The notes below the pieces were generated by a model. It had not been told where the DNA came from. It saw only the letters and a program-made list of their open reading frames with translations, and searched no databases. This document shows, one piece after another, positions 26,636 through 36,300 of a stretch of 64,000 nucleotides of DNA. Origin of the DNA: Salinimonas profundi. GTDB taxonomy: Bacteria; Pseudomonadota; Gammaproteobacteria; Enterobacterales; Alteromonadaceae. How positions within the stretch are numbered: position 1 is the stretch's first letter; each line of letters begins with the position of its first letter. Where the stretch lies: positions 37,796 to 101,795 of the forward strand of contig NZ_JABBXD010000002.1 of assembly GCF_014750655.1 (NCBI RefSeq). The letters are read 5' to 3'. The position numbers were made by a program, and so were the translations under genes.

Positions 26636-27256
26636 ATGAGCGATGATTGGTTTCATCTTCTGAACACGATCAGTATTGCTTTTTTTGCTATATCAGGTGC
26701 TCTGGTCGCCTACGAGGAAGAGGTGGATAGCTTTGGCGTTGTTGTACTGGCCGTGATTACTGCAGTGGGTGGTGGGACCCTGCGGGATGTATTATTGGAT
26801 CAGCCCATTTTCTGGATAGCTAAGCCGGATTACCTCTATTCAACTTACGGCGCTATTATCGTTACCGTTATATTAATTCGGTTAAACTCAGGGATATCGA
26901 ACAGGTTGATGATCGGATTCGATGCATTTGGTCTTGCACTCTATAATGTGATTGGTATTGAAAAAGCACTAATAAATGAAACCGGCATGGGGGTCGCCAT
27001 AACGCTGGGTACGGTAACGGCTATTTTCGGCGGTCTGATGCGCGATGTCATCGCCCGCAAGGTGCCACTGGTTATGCGCTGTGAGCTCTATGCCACTGCA
27101 TGTATTGCCGGAGGGCTTGTTTATGCCGGGTTACTGTATGCAGGCGCGCCCTATCTTTGGTGTATTGCAGCCTCGCTGGTAACCACAATCTCATTGCGTC
27201 TGGGGGCCTTAAAATGGGGATGGCGAGTCCCGATTTTTAAAAAAGATATTCCCTGA
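26636..27256 (+). CDS. Trimeric intracellular cation (TRIC) channel family protein, YicG-like
   Basis: The 206-residue inner-membrane protein has about seven hydrophobic segments in two repeats. It carries the family signature AVGGGTLRDVLLDQPIFWI and its second-repeat counterpart FGGLMRDVIARKVPLVM. Prokaryotic TRIC proteins form trimeric potassium-permeable channels. Length fits. It is monocistronic. Confidence 0.9.
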   Translation: MSDDWFHLLNTISIAFFAISGALVAYEEEVDSFGVVVLAVITAVGGGTLRDVLLDQPIFWIAKPDYLYSTYGAIIVTVILIRLNSGISNRLMIGFDAFGLALYNVIGIEKALINETGMGVAITLGTVTAIFGGLMRDVIARKVPLVMRCELYATACIAGGLVYAGLLYAGAPYLWCIAASLVTTISLRLGALKWGWRVPIFKKDIP

Positions 27257-27378
27257 TGCCCCAAAATATATCATTTCTGCCGGTTCAAAGAATTGATCGT
27301 AACGTACAAATTTACGATGTGGTATGACGTACAGTTAACTTAGTTGAAATTATTACTTACTCACACAGGACATTATCT

Positions 27379-27726
27379 ATGAGCAAATCCTACCCTGACA
27401 TTATCCAGCGCATCTCGTCTAACATGAAGGGATTACGCAACAATATTCCTGATACTATGCAGGGCTTCTCCGCAATGGCTAAAGGTGCAACATCTGACGG
27501 TGCATTGGATAAAAAGACCAAAGAACTGATCGCGCTGGCAATTGGTGTATCGACGCGTTGTGATGGCTGTATCGGCTTTCACACGAAGGCATTGGTTGAA
27601 CTGGGCGCAACACAACAGGAAGTTGAAGAAACACTGGCGATGGCGATTTATATGGGTGGTGGCCCTTCCTTGATGTATGCAGCAGATGCAATGCAGGCGT
27701 TTGAGCAATTTAGCGAAAATAAATAA
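27379..27726 (+). CDS. Carboxymuconolactone decarboxylase / AhpD-like protein
   Basis: The 115-residue protein is of the AhpD fold. The C-x-x-C redox pair with a following His is seen in TRCDGCIGFHTKALVELG; ETLAMAIYMGGGPSLMYAAD follows. Such proteins act as thiol peroxidase partners or small decarboxylases. With the CxxCxxxH pattern a redox role is more likely. AGGA lies upstream of the ATG at 27379. Confidence 0.88.
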   Translation: MSKSYPDIIQRISSNMKGLRNNIPDTMQGFSAMAKGATSDGALDKKTKELIALAIGVSTRCDGCIGFHTKALVELGATQQEVEETLAMAIYMGGGPSLMYAADAMQAFEQFSENK

Positions 27727-27734
27727 GGAAAATC

Positions 27735-27768
27735 GCCCGGCTTGTGGTCGAAAGGGAGGTAGCCGGGC
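27735..27768 (+). other. Hairpin downstream of the AhpD-like gene
   Basis: GCCCGGCT (27735-27742) and AGCCGGGC (27761-27768) form a perfect 8-bp stem with an 18-base loop, nine bases after the stop codon. No T run follows, so it is at best an imperfect terminator or a transcript-stabilising hairpin. Confidence 0.4.
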
Positions 27769-28001
27769 ATGAATCTTCTCAGAGCAGTTTTTAAATGGCA
27801 TCTTCATTTAACTACTACTTTTAACCAGTACTCTTGCACCACGGCAGTGCAATATCGCTATCATCCTCTACCACCACACGTGCCATTTCAGACATGCGGC
27901 GAGCACTATGTTGACTAGCGATTGGTTGTTATTTTTTCGCTTGTAAATCCTTCTTAGTACTGTAGAAAGGTAACACTAATATCGAGCGTCTGTATTATCG
28001 A

Positions 28002-28211
28002 TTATGCCTTGTCATCGTTTTTGTGACGTTCTTCATAATCCTTTTTATCTTTAACCCATTCTTCAATAGCAGAACCCGGGTCTTCCTCGCCGGCAATACT
28101 TTCATCGTCGGGTACGCCAGCCTCGGCTTCATCTTCGCTGATTTTGCTGACGTCTTCTTTCTTGTCCTGATCGGTACTGTTTTTACTGGTTTTATCATGT
28201 GATTTTGTCAT
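28002..28211 (-). CDS. Small, highly charged, probably disordered protein
   Basis: The 69-residue protein is made almost only of Asp, Glu, Lys, Ser and small residues (DEAEAGVPDDESIAGEEDPG; the last 20 residues are mostly charged). It has no Cys and no hydrophobic core. The start at 28211 follows GAGGTG with suitable spacing. It has no recognised domain; such proteins often relate to stress or chromatin but that would be a guess here. A near-perfect 20-base palindrome lies upstream at 28238-28257. Confidence 0.6.
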   Translation of the reverse strand: MTKSHDKTSKNSTDQDKKEDVSKISEDEAEAGVPDDESIAGEEDPGSAIEEWVKDKKDYEERHKNDDKA

Positions 28212-28237
28212 GCTACACCTCATAACTAAATTTTGGT

Positions 28238-28257
28238 AAGAATCGTGCATGATTCTT
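28238..28257. promoter_or_regulatory. Near-perfect 20-bp palindrome upstream of the charged small gene
   Basis: AAGAATCGTGCATGATTCTT is self-complementary except for one pair. It is centred about 36 bases before the start codon at 28211, where an operator or core promoter would be. Confidence 0.35.
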
Positions 28258-28485
28258 CATCTGTGCATTTACCAGCACAGCGTAAGGATATGTTTTGCCC
28301 TGCTATGTAGTAAGTACTTCTTTGTGTTACGCCTTCTGCCAGCGACTAGTTCACCCTTCATGGGACAGGCAACTTTTTAGCTAACACTCGAATATTTCAC
28401 TTTTATGACAGTTGTGTGAAATAAACTAGATCCTTGCTAAAGATTGGTATAGTATAAAAATCGTAAAAGAAGAACAGGAGGATTT

Positions 28486-28620
28486 ATGATTAAGTCTGTA
28501 GCAAAGTTCTTTCAGCGTAAACACCCATACACAGTGGCTTTTTATATTGGAAGAAAAAACACTCAGAAAATTTTTGACTGTAAGATTAAGAAAAAGTCTG
28601 AACTCTTTTCAGGCAATTAA
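28486..28620 (+). CDS. 44-residue basic small protein
   Basis: The ORF starts at ATG 28486, preceded by CAGGAGGATTT, an almost ideal Shine-Dalgarno with good spacing, and ends at TAA 28620. The protein (MIKSVAKFFQRKHPYTVAFY at the N-terminus) is rich in Lys/Arg with aromatic residues and one Cys. An A/T-rich region with TATAGTATAAAA lies about 25-35 bases upstream. It is too short for the usual size cutoffs. No known family is recognised. Confidence 0.55.
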   Translation: MIKSVAKFFQRKHPYTVAFYIGRKNTQKIFDCKIKKKSELFSGN

Positions 28621-28792
28621 TCCAATAGCCAGCACGTTATATCAGGTCTGATTAAGTAACGGGACCACCCAGAAAGTAGAGTCACGCTTTTTCAGAATTT
28701 TATTTTCGCCCCGCTCGCAGTACGATCTCGCTGTATATCACTGATAACTTGTCAGACAGCGCAGAACAGGGCTATAGCGTGTAGACACAAAG

Positions 28793-28825
28793 AAAAAGGC
28801 TCGTTTAACAACGAGCCTTTTTTTG
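28793..28825. terminator. Bidirectional Rho-independent terminator
   Basis: GGCTCGTT/AACGAGCC forms an 8-bp stem with loop TAAC, extended by A/T pairs and flanked by A5 and T7. It ends the porin transcript (minus) and could end anything transcribed from the small gene at 28486. Confidence 0.88.
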
Positions 28826-28835
28826 TGCAGCTGAT

Positions 28836-30032
28836 TTAAAATGTGACATCCCACTGCAACCTGAATCGGGTGTCATCATAATCAGAATATTCATCACTGC
28901 TTAAATTGTATTTTGTAATATCTGCCGTGAGTTTGTTGTTATGGCCGTTTAAAAACCAGTTTACCGCTATCGCCCTTTCCCGGTTGGTGTGGGTATTAAA
29001 ATCGATTTGCGATTCATAAGCCGCAAATCGCGCAGCGACTTCCACATTTTTTGGCCACCAGGACAGTGACCGATGAATGAAATACCCGCCCTGAGCATAA
29101 AAGCCGTCAAGCTCCAGTGTCGGTTGACCCGAAGCGCGCACCTTCTTTTCATGGTACTCGCCCTGCCAGCTGAAGCCTTTGTACATAAGTGCGGAATCAA
29201 GGGTGAATTGATTGACATCATTTATCTGCCCCTCGACAGTGGGCCAGCGCTTCAGCTGACCGCCACCGGACGATGAAAAGCGACTGAACAGGCTTTCATA
29301 ATCAGCCCAAGCGTAAGCTACCGAAAGCGCAAGATCATCATGCCCACTAATATCGCTGCCCACAAAAGCTACACCATTACCGGTCGGGTTCCACTGAACT
29401 CTGGCGAAATATAATGGCCTTCCCGGCCCTGATGTACCATTACCCCGTCCCTGACCACTGGCAATACCCGCCCAGTAGTTGATGTCTGCGCGCGTCCCTT
29501 TATTTAATTGCCCATACACCGAGATGGCTTTATGCCGGTCGATGGTAAACACGCGATTGATAAGTGAGCGCTCCAGCATCTGCTGGCCACCACTGCTGAT
29601 ACTTCTTTCTCTGGAATATTCAAGCTTCCACTGACCGGCTTTTACTTTCAGCGCATCATATTTTTCAAATCTGAACTGGTAATCAAGCAGGTACTCATCA
29701 GATAGCTCGTACTCCCAGGAGTAAGTAAGCCAGGACTTTCCAACATGGCCTTTTGCTTTCAGACGGGCACGATTGACATTATATTCGTCATCTTCTGCCC
29801 CCTTAAAATCGTCCGGCTCTCTGGGCACATCCGGAAATTTAGATGAGTAACGAAATTGTCCCCGGATATTTACCTGCATCGAAGCAAACTTATCGTCACC
29901 GCCAAAAAGTACACCAGACTGATTTTTTCCAGGTATCTTCACCCACTCAGTATTCACCAACTCTGCATGTGATGAAAACACTGACAGTACTGAACAAAGG
30001 GAAAGCAAACGAACAGAAAAACGCCGCGCCAA
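28836..30032 (-). CDS. Outer-membrane porin of the OprO/OprP (phosphate-selective) family
   Basis: The protein of about 398 residues has a signal peptide (MARRFSVRLLSLCSVLSVFS if TTG 30032 is used). A barrel follows with family patterns (NVNRARLKAKGHVGKSW, LKVKAGQWKLEYSRE, RHKAISVYGQ) and a terminal Phe (RLQWDVTF). A TTG at 30032 preceded by GGAGG gives a classic signal peptide; the longer ATG at 30068 has no Shine-Dalgarno sequence. Family members take up phosphate or polyphosphate under phosphate starvation. A Pho-box-like triplet lies about 105-135 bases upstream of the chosen start. Confidence 0.82.
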   Translation of the reverse strand: MARRFSVRLLSLCSVLSVFSSHAELVNTEWVKIPGKNQSGVLFGGDDKFASMQVNIRGQFRYSSKFPDVPREPDDFKGAEDDEYNVNRARLKAKGHVGKSWLTYSWEYELSDEYLLDYQFRFEKYDALKVKAGQWKLEYSRERSISSGGQQMLERSLINRVFTIDRHKAISVYGQLNKGTRADINYWAGIASGQGRGNGTSGPGRPLYFARVQWNPTGNGVAFVGSDISGHDDLALSVAYAWADYESLFSRFSSSGGGQLKRWPTVEGQINDVNQFTLDSALMYKGFSWQGEYHEKKVRASGQPTLELDGFYAQGGYFIHRSLSWWPKNVEVAARFAAYESQIDFNTHTNRERAIAVNWFLNGHNNKLTADITKYNLSSDEYSDYDDTRFRLQWDVTF

Positions 30033-30137
30033 AGTGGCCTCCGAAATTACGAGAAAGTTAACGCCCATTTGCCACTGACCGCAGCGATGGCCGATATGTC
30101 GCGAAGTGTACGTACTCGCCTGACGCTGTCAACGAGA

Positions 30138-30166
30138 TTGTCATAAAAATGACATAAAAGTGTCAT
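30138..30166 (+). promoter_or_regulatory. Pho-box-like triple heptamer repeat
   Basis: TTGTCAT, ATGACAT and GTGTCAT follow one another with AAAA between each, an exact 11-base period. The PhoB unit is CTGTCAT with a 4-base A/T spacer; the first and third units match six of seven bases. The orientation of the best units is opposite to the porin gene, so control of the porin is likely but not certain. Confidence 0.5.
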
Positions 30167-30291
30167 AACGTCAGATAAGTGGTGCACCAGCGTCAACCTA
30201 TACGTTAGCCGGCGGGAAGGGTATCACCCCGATTAATCGTTTTCCTTCAGAAAAGCCTGCCAGGCCAGCCCGCTGCTGGCCCGCCGATATG

Positions 30292-31452
<1,161 letters not shown>

Positions 31453-31535
31453 TCATATCGGGCAGTATAACCACTTCACCTATTGGTATAATCCCCCTAA
31501 AATGAAAGACACTTTTTCACTCGTGAAATAATAAA

Positions 31536-32444
31536 ATGAATAAATGGACGGGCGTTACCGAATTTGTTGCAGTCGTTCAAAGCCAGAGTTTTACGAAAGC
31601 GGCTGCATCACTTAATTACAGTGTTGTGCAGGTCAGTCGCGCAGTAGCAGCGTTAGAAGAGCGCCTGCAGGTCAAACTGCTTAACCGAACCACGCGGCGT
31701 GTTTCACTCACTGAAGCCGGGCAAACATTCTATAGTCGTTGTGAGCCCATAATAGAATTACTCAGCGATGCCGAAGATGCGGTCGCAAACCTTCAACATA
31801 AGCCAGCCGGGCTGCTTACCGTAACGGCACCTGTAGCATACGGCGAGACATTTATCGCACCATTGCTGACTGCATTTCTGCAAGCCTACCCGCAAATATC
31901 GATATCACTGATGCTGACCAATGATTTGCTCGATTTACGCGAATCAAATGTTGATGTCGCTATCCGGCTTGGACATCTGAATGACTCGACACTTATCGCT
32001 CGCCGGCTTACTGACAGGACCGTTCATACCTGTGCCAGCCCCGCCTATCTGGCACAGCATGGTACTCCGGCAGCCATTAAGGATTTGCGTGAACACAGCT
32101 GCCTGGTCGGCACGATGGACTTCTGGCGATTTCAGGTAGCCGGTAAGCCTCAGACTATTCGCTTATCCGGCAAAATTCGCTGTAACTCTGGCCGGGTGCT
32201 GTTAGAGCAGGCCACTCAGGGGCTGGGGATTGTTCAGTTGCCTGATTACTACGTGCGCCCGCTTATCGACGACGGGCACCTGACAGAAGTGTTAAATGCA
32301 CACCGTATGCCTGCCGAGGGCATCTGGGCAGTGGTGACAGAACACAAAAAAATGAGTACAAAAGTGCGTATATTCATCGATTACCTGCGCCAACAGCTGG
32401 CTGCCGACGCGCCATCACTGGCAGGAGATGCCCCGCCTGTGTAA
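31536..32444 (+). CDS. LysR-family transcriptional regulator, probably of frmA
   Basis: The 302-residue protein has an N-terminal winged helix (FVAVVQSQSFTKAAASLNYS; VSRAVAALEERLQVKLLNRT) and a C-terminal effector domain. It is divergent from frmA with a 101-base gap, the usual LysR arrangement with its target. A 14-bp palindrome TTTCAC-TC-GTGAAA (31515-31528) ends seven bases before the start codon and may be an autoregulatory site. The inducer, perhaps formaldehyde or its adduct, is inferred. Confidence 0.9.
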   Translation: MNKWTGVTEFVAVVQSQSFTKAAASLNYSVVQVSRAVAALEERLQVKLLNRTTRRVSLTEAGQTFYSRCEPIIELLSDAEDAVANLQHKPAGLLTVTAPVAYGETFIAPLLTAFLQAYPQISISLMLTNDLLDLRESNVDVAIRLGHLNDSTLIARRLTDRTVHTCASPAYLAQHGTPAAIKDLREHSCLVGTMDFWRFQVAGKPQTIRLSGKIRCNSGRVLLEQATQGLGIVQLPDYYVRPLIDDGHLTEVLNAHRMPAEGIWAVVTEHKKMSTKVRIFIDYLRQQLAADAPSLAGDAPPV

Positions 32445-32461
32445 CAATGCGCTTTTAAACC

Positions 32462-33217
32462 ATGCATATCAACACTATGTCAGCCAGACCTGAATCACCA
32501 CGCTCCACGTCGCACTGTGAAAATTGTGCCACCGAATGCAGTACACATACGTTACGTTGTGAAAAATGTGGGCATGTGTCCTCTCGCTTTACCTACAGAA
32601 GCAGAGTAGCAGCATCTGCACTGGCATTATTTGGCGGCGCGCTGGGCTTACATCGTTTTTATCTTGGGCAGTGGCGCGGTGTGATTTATTTACTGTTTTG
32701 CTGGACACCAGTGCCCTGGTTGGTAGCGTTAGTTGAATGTATTATATTTATGACAACCGACCAGCGACGCTGGAATCAGCGGTACAATCACGGTATTGGT
32801 AACGGGCATGAAAGCGCGCGGGTACTGGCAGTATTTTTGATTACCGGCTTTTTGCTTATCGCCGGCGCGCTGATTACATCACTTTATATCCCGTTTAAGG
32901 CATTTTCTGATCTGTCGGGTTTACAAAACCAGGTAAGAGCTTCACAAACCCTGGGCAAGTCTGCACAACGTTATATACAGCAAACGGGGCGTCGCCCGTC
33001 ACAACTCAGCGATCTGTCGTTACCGGGGGCCTTTACAGAAAAATACGGGCAACATATCCAAATTGTCCGGGGCAGGATCTCCATGCAATTTGACAATGCC
33101 GGCAATGCGTCGGCCGGTGAACTGATTATGGAACCGGTTATCGTCGGTGACGACGTTTTATGGGATTGTTCTGAGTCCACCGTTCCAGCTGTGTTTCATC
33201 CGAATATCTGTAAGTAA
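32462..33217 (+). CDS. Zinc-ribbon / TM2-domain / pilin-like fusion protein
   Basis: The 251-residue protein has three parts. First is an N-terminal zinc ribbon (Cys19-x2-Cys22, Cys33-x2-Cys36). A TM2 domain follows at about 47-107 (GGALGLHRFYLGQWRGVIYL, WLVALVECIIFM). A third hydrophobic segment (122-142) then leads to an extracytoplasmic part, whose end resembles pseudopilin or minor pilin C-termini (repeated short strands, VLWDCSES at Cys236 and final Cys250, able to form a disulfide). TM2 proteins are poorly understood. A second ATG at 32477 is also possible. It is followed five bases later by acpH. Confidence 0.75.
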   Translation: MHINTMSARPESPRSTSHCENCATECSTHTLRCEKCGHVSSRFTYRSRVAASALALFGGALGLHRFYLGQWRGVIYLLFCWTPVPWLVALVECIIFMTTDQRRWNQRYNHGIGNGHESARVLAVFLITGFLLIAGALITSLYIPFKAFSDLSGLQNQVRASQTLGKSAQRYIQQTGRRPSQLSDLSLPGAFTEKYGQHIQIVRGRISMQFDNAGNASAGELIMEPVIVGDDVLWDCSESTVPAVFHPNICK

Positions 33218-33222
33218 CGATA

Positions 33223-33825
33223 ATGAACTACCTGGCTCATCTTTATCTGGCGCAACCTGGCCCGTCTTCGCGATTTGGGAATTTACTGGGCGACTTTATG
33301 CGCGGCAGTAGGCCAGAAATGTTCAGCCACGCTGTACAGCGTGGGCTGGCTAATCACCGGTGGGTGGATAAATTCACCGATAGCCACGTCGAAGTCACAA
33401 CACTCAAGCAAAAAGTATCCCCTGCCCGCCGCCGCTTTGCAGGCATCATCGTTGATATTGCCTTTGACCATTTCCTGATAAAAAACTGGGCAACTTATTC
33501 GGTCCAGCCTCTGGATCCATTCTGTCAGTCGGTTTACCGGGATTTGTCCGACTGCTTGTCTGATATGCCCGTCAATATGCAACACACGGTAAAAAGTATG
33601 ACTCGGCATCAGTGGCTGACAACGTATGGCAGTTTACAGGGTGTTGCCCGCGCGTTGGATAACACAGCCAGCAGAATTCGCTTCACTCATAATTTTTATG
33701 ACAGCATTACTGAGATTGAAGCAAACTATGCGAATATGGAGGCGGCGTTTCACCGTTTTTTTCCGCAATTGAAGCAAGCCGTATCGGATGCTTCCCTGGA
33801 AAATCCGGATGAAATTAAAGTGTGA
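33223..33825 (+). CDS. acpH: Acyl carrier protein phosphodiesterase
   Basis: The 200-residue cytoplasmic enzyme removes the phosphopantetheine arm from acyl carrier protein. The family N-terminus is MNYLAHLYLAQPGPSSRFGN followed by LLGDFMRG. The His/Asp-rich signatures GLANHRWVDKFTDSH and IIVDIAFDHFL are present. Length is near the 193 residues of E. coli. It overlaps the convergent DUF445 gene by 11 bases. Confidence 0.93.
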   Translation: MNYLAHLYLAQPGPSSRFGNLLGDFMRGSRPEMFSHAVQRGLANHRWVDKFTDSHVEVTTLKQKVSPARRRFAGIIVDIAFDHFLIKNWATYSVQPLDPFCQSVYRDLSDCLSDMPVNMQHTVKSMTRHQWLTTYGSLQGVARALDNTASRIRFTHNFYDSITEIEANYANMEAAFHRFFPQLKQAVSDASLENPDEIKV

Positions 33826-35128
33826 GAGCCCGACCAATACCTAACTCAATAATAAATAATATGCCCCCGATAAGTCCGCCCACCAGCGTCCCGTTGATTC
33901 GCACTTTTTGAAGGTCTTTACCAATATTGAGTTCAATTTGTTCAGCCATTTCCTGCTCGTCCCAGTTCTCAATAGTGGTTTTAATATGGCCGGTAAGAAA
34001 ATCACTCATCTGCGGCCCCATGTAAGTGGCAGCCTCTGTCAGATAGCGATTAATAGAGGCACTGACCTCTGGCTTTTCATCTAGCGTGATGGCCATGTCT
34101 TGCAACAGCGTTGCCATGTGCGCCTGTATACGGCTATCAGGGCTGGATAAATCTGCATCCAGTCGGGCATAAAGATCATCAAGAATATGGGTGATATACG
34201 TATGTAGTACCGTGTTATCCAGCATCCGGTCTCTGAGCGAATTGAGTTTGTGGGCCAGGTCCGGATCGTGTTTAACATCATCGATTAGTTGCTGGACATA
34301 CGTATCAAAGCGTTTGCGAAAAGGGTGGTCCGGGTCTTCATTAATATCATCAATGGTGCTGATGATGGCTTTCGTTGCCACTCGTGCTCCCTGTTCGCTC
34401 AGCCACGCAGAGGGCAGTATTCGTTCCAGTCGACGATGCTCGGTTTTCAGCCACAAATGTAGTTTATTGGTAATGAACCGCTGCGCGGCCGGGCGCTGAA
34501 GCAATGCTGCTGCTTTTGCTATCATCTGGTCAAGCAACTGTTGATGGCGCCCTTCCCGGGTAAGCACTTCCAGTGTGCCACCTGCCAGTGGCGATAAATC
34601 AATTCGCCGCAGCATCTTGCTAAGATTAGTCGTAAACAGACGGCTTATTTTTTCATCATTGACGAGCGTCAGACCACCACGTGCGATATCGGCACCAATG
34701 CGGGCCGTACGACGCGCATTGTCAGGCTGTCTTAACCATTTACTGAGTGCTTGTGCCGGCTGACTTTCCTGAACCAGTGAGGCGATGGCCTGTGCATGGA
34801 AAAATTTTTCCTGCACAAACTCAGACAAATTCTGAGCGATCATATGCTTGTTAGCTGCCACGATATTTGTATGAGGAATGGGATACCGTGGCGGAATCGG
34901 TTTGAACAACGCAGTAACAGCAAACCAGTCTGCCAACCCACCTATCAGTGCAGCCTCGCTGGTCATTTTAATAAAGCCGATAAGCGTTTGCCAGTTTGCC
35001 AGCGACGTCGCATTTTCACCAATGGTAGCCGCAATAAATAGCATTGCTGCACCAAGCAGCCAAATCAGCGCGATGCGTTTTGCTCTGGCTAGTTGCTGTT
35101 CTTTCACCCTGACCTCTACATAAATCAT
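33815..35128 (-). CDS. DUF445-family membrane protein, YjiN-like
   Basis: The 437-residue protein has two N-terminal hydrophobic segments (LIWLLGAAMLFIAATIG; AALIGGLADWFAVTALF), the family motif GGLADWFAVTALFKPIPPRYP, a long helical soluble region and a C-terminal membrane segment (VGGLIGGILFIIELGIG). The family is widespread but its function is not established. It is monocistronic. Confidence 0.88.
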   Translation of the reverse strand: MIYVEVRVKEQQLARAKRIALIWLLGAAMLFIAATIGENATSLANWQTLIGFIKMTSEAALIGGLADWFAVTALFKPIPPRYPIPHTNIVAANKHMIAQNLSEFVQEKFFHAQAIASLVQESQPAQALSKWLRQPDNARRTARIGADIARGGLTLVNDEKISRLFTTNLSKMLRRIDLSPLAGGTLEVLTREGRHQQLLDQMIAKAAALLQRPAAQRFITNKLHLWLKTEHRRLERILPSAWLSEQGARVATKAIISTIDDINEDPDHPFRKRFDTYVQQLIDDVKHDPDLAHKLNSLRDRMLDNTVLHTYITHILDDLYARLDADLSSPDSRIQAHMATLLQDMAITLDEKPEVSASINRYLTEAATYMGPQMSDFLTGHIKTTIENWDEQEMAEQIELNIGKDLQKVRINGTLVGGLIGGILFIIELGIGRALTL

Positions 35129-35179
35129 CGCTCAGCAAGGGAGATGCCCAAACATTACCCTGCACCTGTGAGTAATACA

Positions 35180-35218
35180 AAAAAGGATATTGCAGGATTA
35201 TCCTGCAATACCCTTTTT
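35180..35218 (-). terminator. Rho-independent terminator region upstream of dkgB end
   Basis: TATTGCAGGA/TCCTGCAATA forms a perfect 10-bp stem with loop TTA, flanked by A6 on the left and T5 on the right. On the minus strand it follows the dkgB stop codon by 27 bases and ends that transcript; it may work in both directions. Confidence 0.85.
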
Positions 35219-35244
35219 ATGCTATCTGAGCGTCGTAATTATCA

Positions 35245-36048
35245 CTAATCCCACTGGGGCGCGAAATCAGGATCAACGATTCGATCACCATTATCAAGCT
35301 CGTCAATACGGTTGATATCATCGTCGGACAATTTTACTTTATCGAACTCAAAATTATCCTTGATATGATCAGGATTGGTTGACGATGGAATGGTGTAGTA
35401 GCCTTTTTCTACCATCCAGGCCAGTGTGACCTGTGCAGGTGTAGCATCAAATTTTTCACCGATGTCTTTAAGCACATCACTGTCCATCACCTTGCCCACG
35501 GCAAAAGGCATATATGCTGTCACTTTCATCCCGAGTTCTTCAGCGCGTTCAGCAACCTTGCGGTTCTGCATGTACGGATGAAGCTCAATCTGATTCGTGT
35601 ATATTTCGCCTTCACCCAGAATTTCAACGGCTTGCTCCATCTGAGCAATCGTGAAGTTGGACACACCAATATGTCGCGTCAGACCTTCATCTTTTGCCTG
35701 TTTCAGGCTTGAAAGATATTGCTCCATTGGCACCTTATCATGGGGAGACGGCCAGTGAATGAGCAGTAAATCCACATAGTCGAGTTTCAGTTTAGCCAGG
35801 CTTTCATGGACGCTTTCGATAAAGCTGTCATTGCCAAAATGATCAAACCAGACTTTGGTGGTAACGAAAATGTCATCGCGATCCATATTTTGGGTACGGA
35901 TCGCATCACCTACCTGCTCTTCGTTGCCGTATACCTGCGCCGTATCGATATGGCGAAAGCCAACTTTAAGCGCATCAACCACCGCTTTGTGTGCAGTGTC
36001 GTCTTCTAAACGAAAAGTACCCACGCCGATGTGTGGCATGTCTTGCAT
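35245..36048 (-). CDS. dkgB: Aldo/keto reductase, 2,5-diketo-D-gluconate reductase B type
   Basis: The 267-residue protein equals E. coli DkgB in length. It shares the N-terminal pattern (GVGTFRLEDD), the catalytic Asp/Tyr region (HIDTAQVYGNEEQVG), Lys in TTKVWF, the active-site His in LIHWPSPHD, the NADPH region IPSSTNPDHIKDN and the terminal PQWD. It reduces aldehydes and keto sugars with NADPH, including methylglyoxal. The start at 36048 has AGGAGT seven bases upstream. Monocistronic. Confidence 0.92.
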   Translation of the reverse strand: MQDMPHIGVGTFRLEDDTAHKAVVDALKVGFRHIDTAQVYGNEEQVGDAIRTQNMDRDDIFVTTKVWFDHFGNDSFIESVHESLAKLKLDYVDLLLIHWPSPHDKVPMEQYLSSLKQAKDEGLTRHIGVSNFTIAQMEQAVEILGEGEIYTNQIELHPYMQNRKVAERAEELGMKVTAYMPFAVGKVMDSDVLKDIGEKFDATPAQVTLAWMVEKGYYTIPSSTNPDHIKDNFEFDKVKLSDDDINRIDELDNGDRIVDPDFAPQWD

Positions 36049-36270
36049 AATTAAACTCCTCACTTGTTACGGTTAATGCTGCCAGCGAGAAAAACGCTAT
36101 AACGCTTACCCAGCACGGATTGTCGTATGATGTGCTACGCAACCGGCGTTTAATAAGATCGTAACGATATATCTGATACGACAGTCGCACATGTCATCAG
36201 GACAGATTGCAGCAGATACAACAGGGAGAGTCTAAAATTCAGAAAAGGTGTAAACCTGATGTGAAAGAGA

Positions 36271-36295
36271 CAGGCGCAGAATAACCCTGCGCCTG
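36271..36295 (-). terminator. Probable terminator of the scpAB-rluB operon
   Basis: CAGGCGCAG/CTGCGCCTG forms a perfect 9-bp GC-rich stem with a 7-base loop, six bases after the rluB stop codon on the minus strand. The following sequence is pyrimidine-rich (TCTCTTTC) rather than a clean T run, so strength is uncertain. Confidence 0.6.
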
Positions 36296-36300
36296 TGATA

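Noticed and set aside
27433..27807. 124-codon minus-strand frame opposite the AhpD-like gene
   Set aside because: It is the antisense shadow of a well-supported gene with family motifs on the plus strand.
27995..28198. 67-codon frame overlapping the charged small protein
   Set aside because: It is the same DNA in another frame, gives an unlikely Lys/Arg-rich sequence and lacks the ribosome-binding site of the 28211 start.
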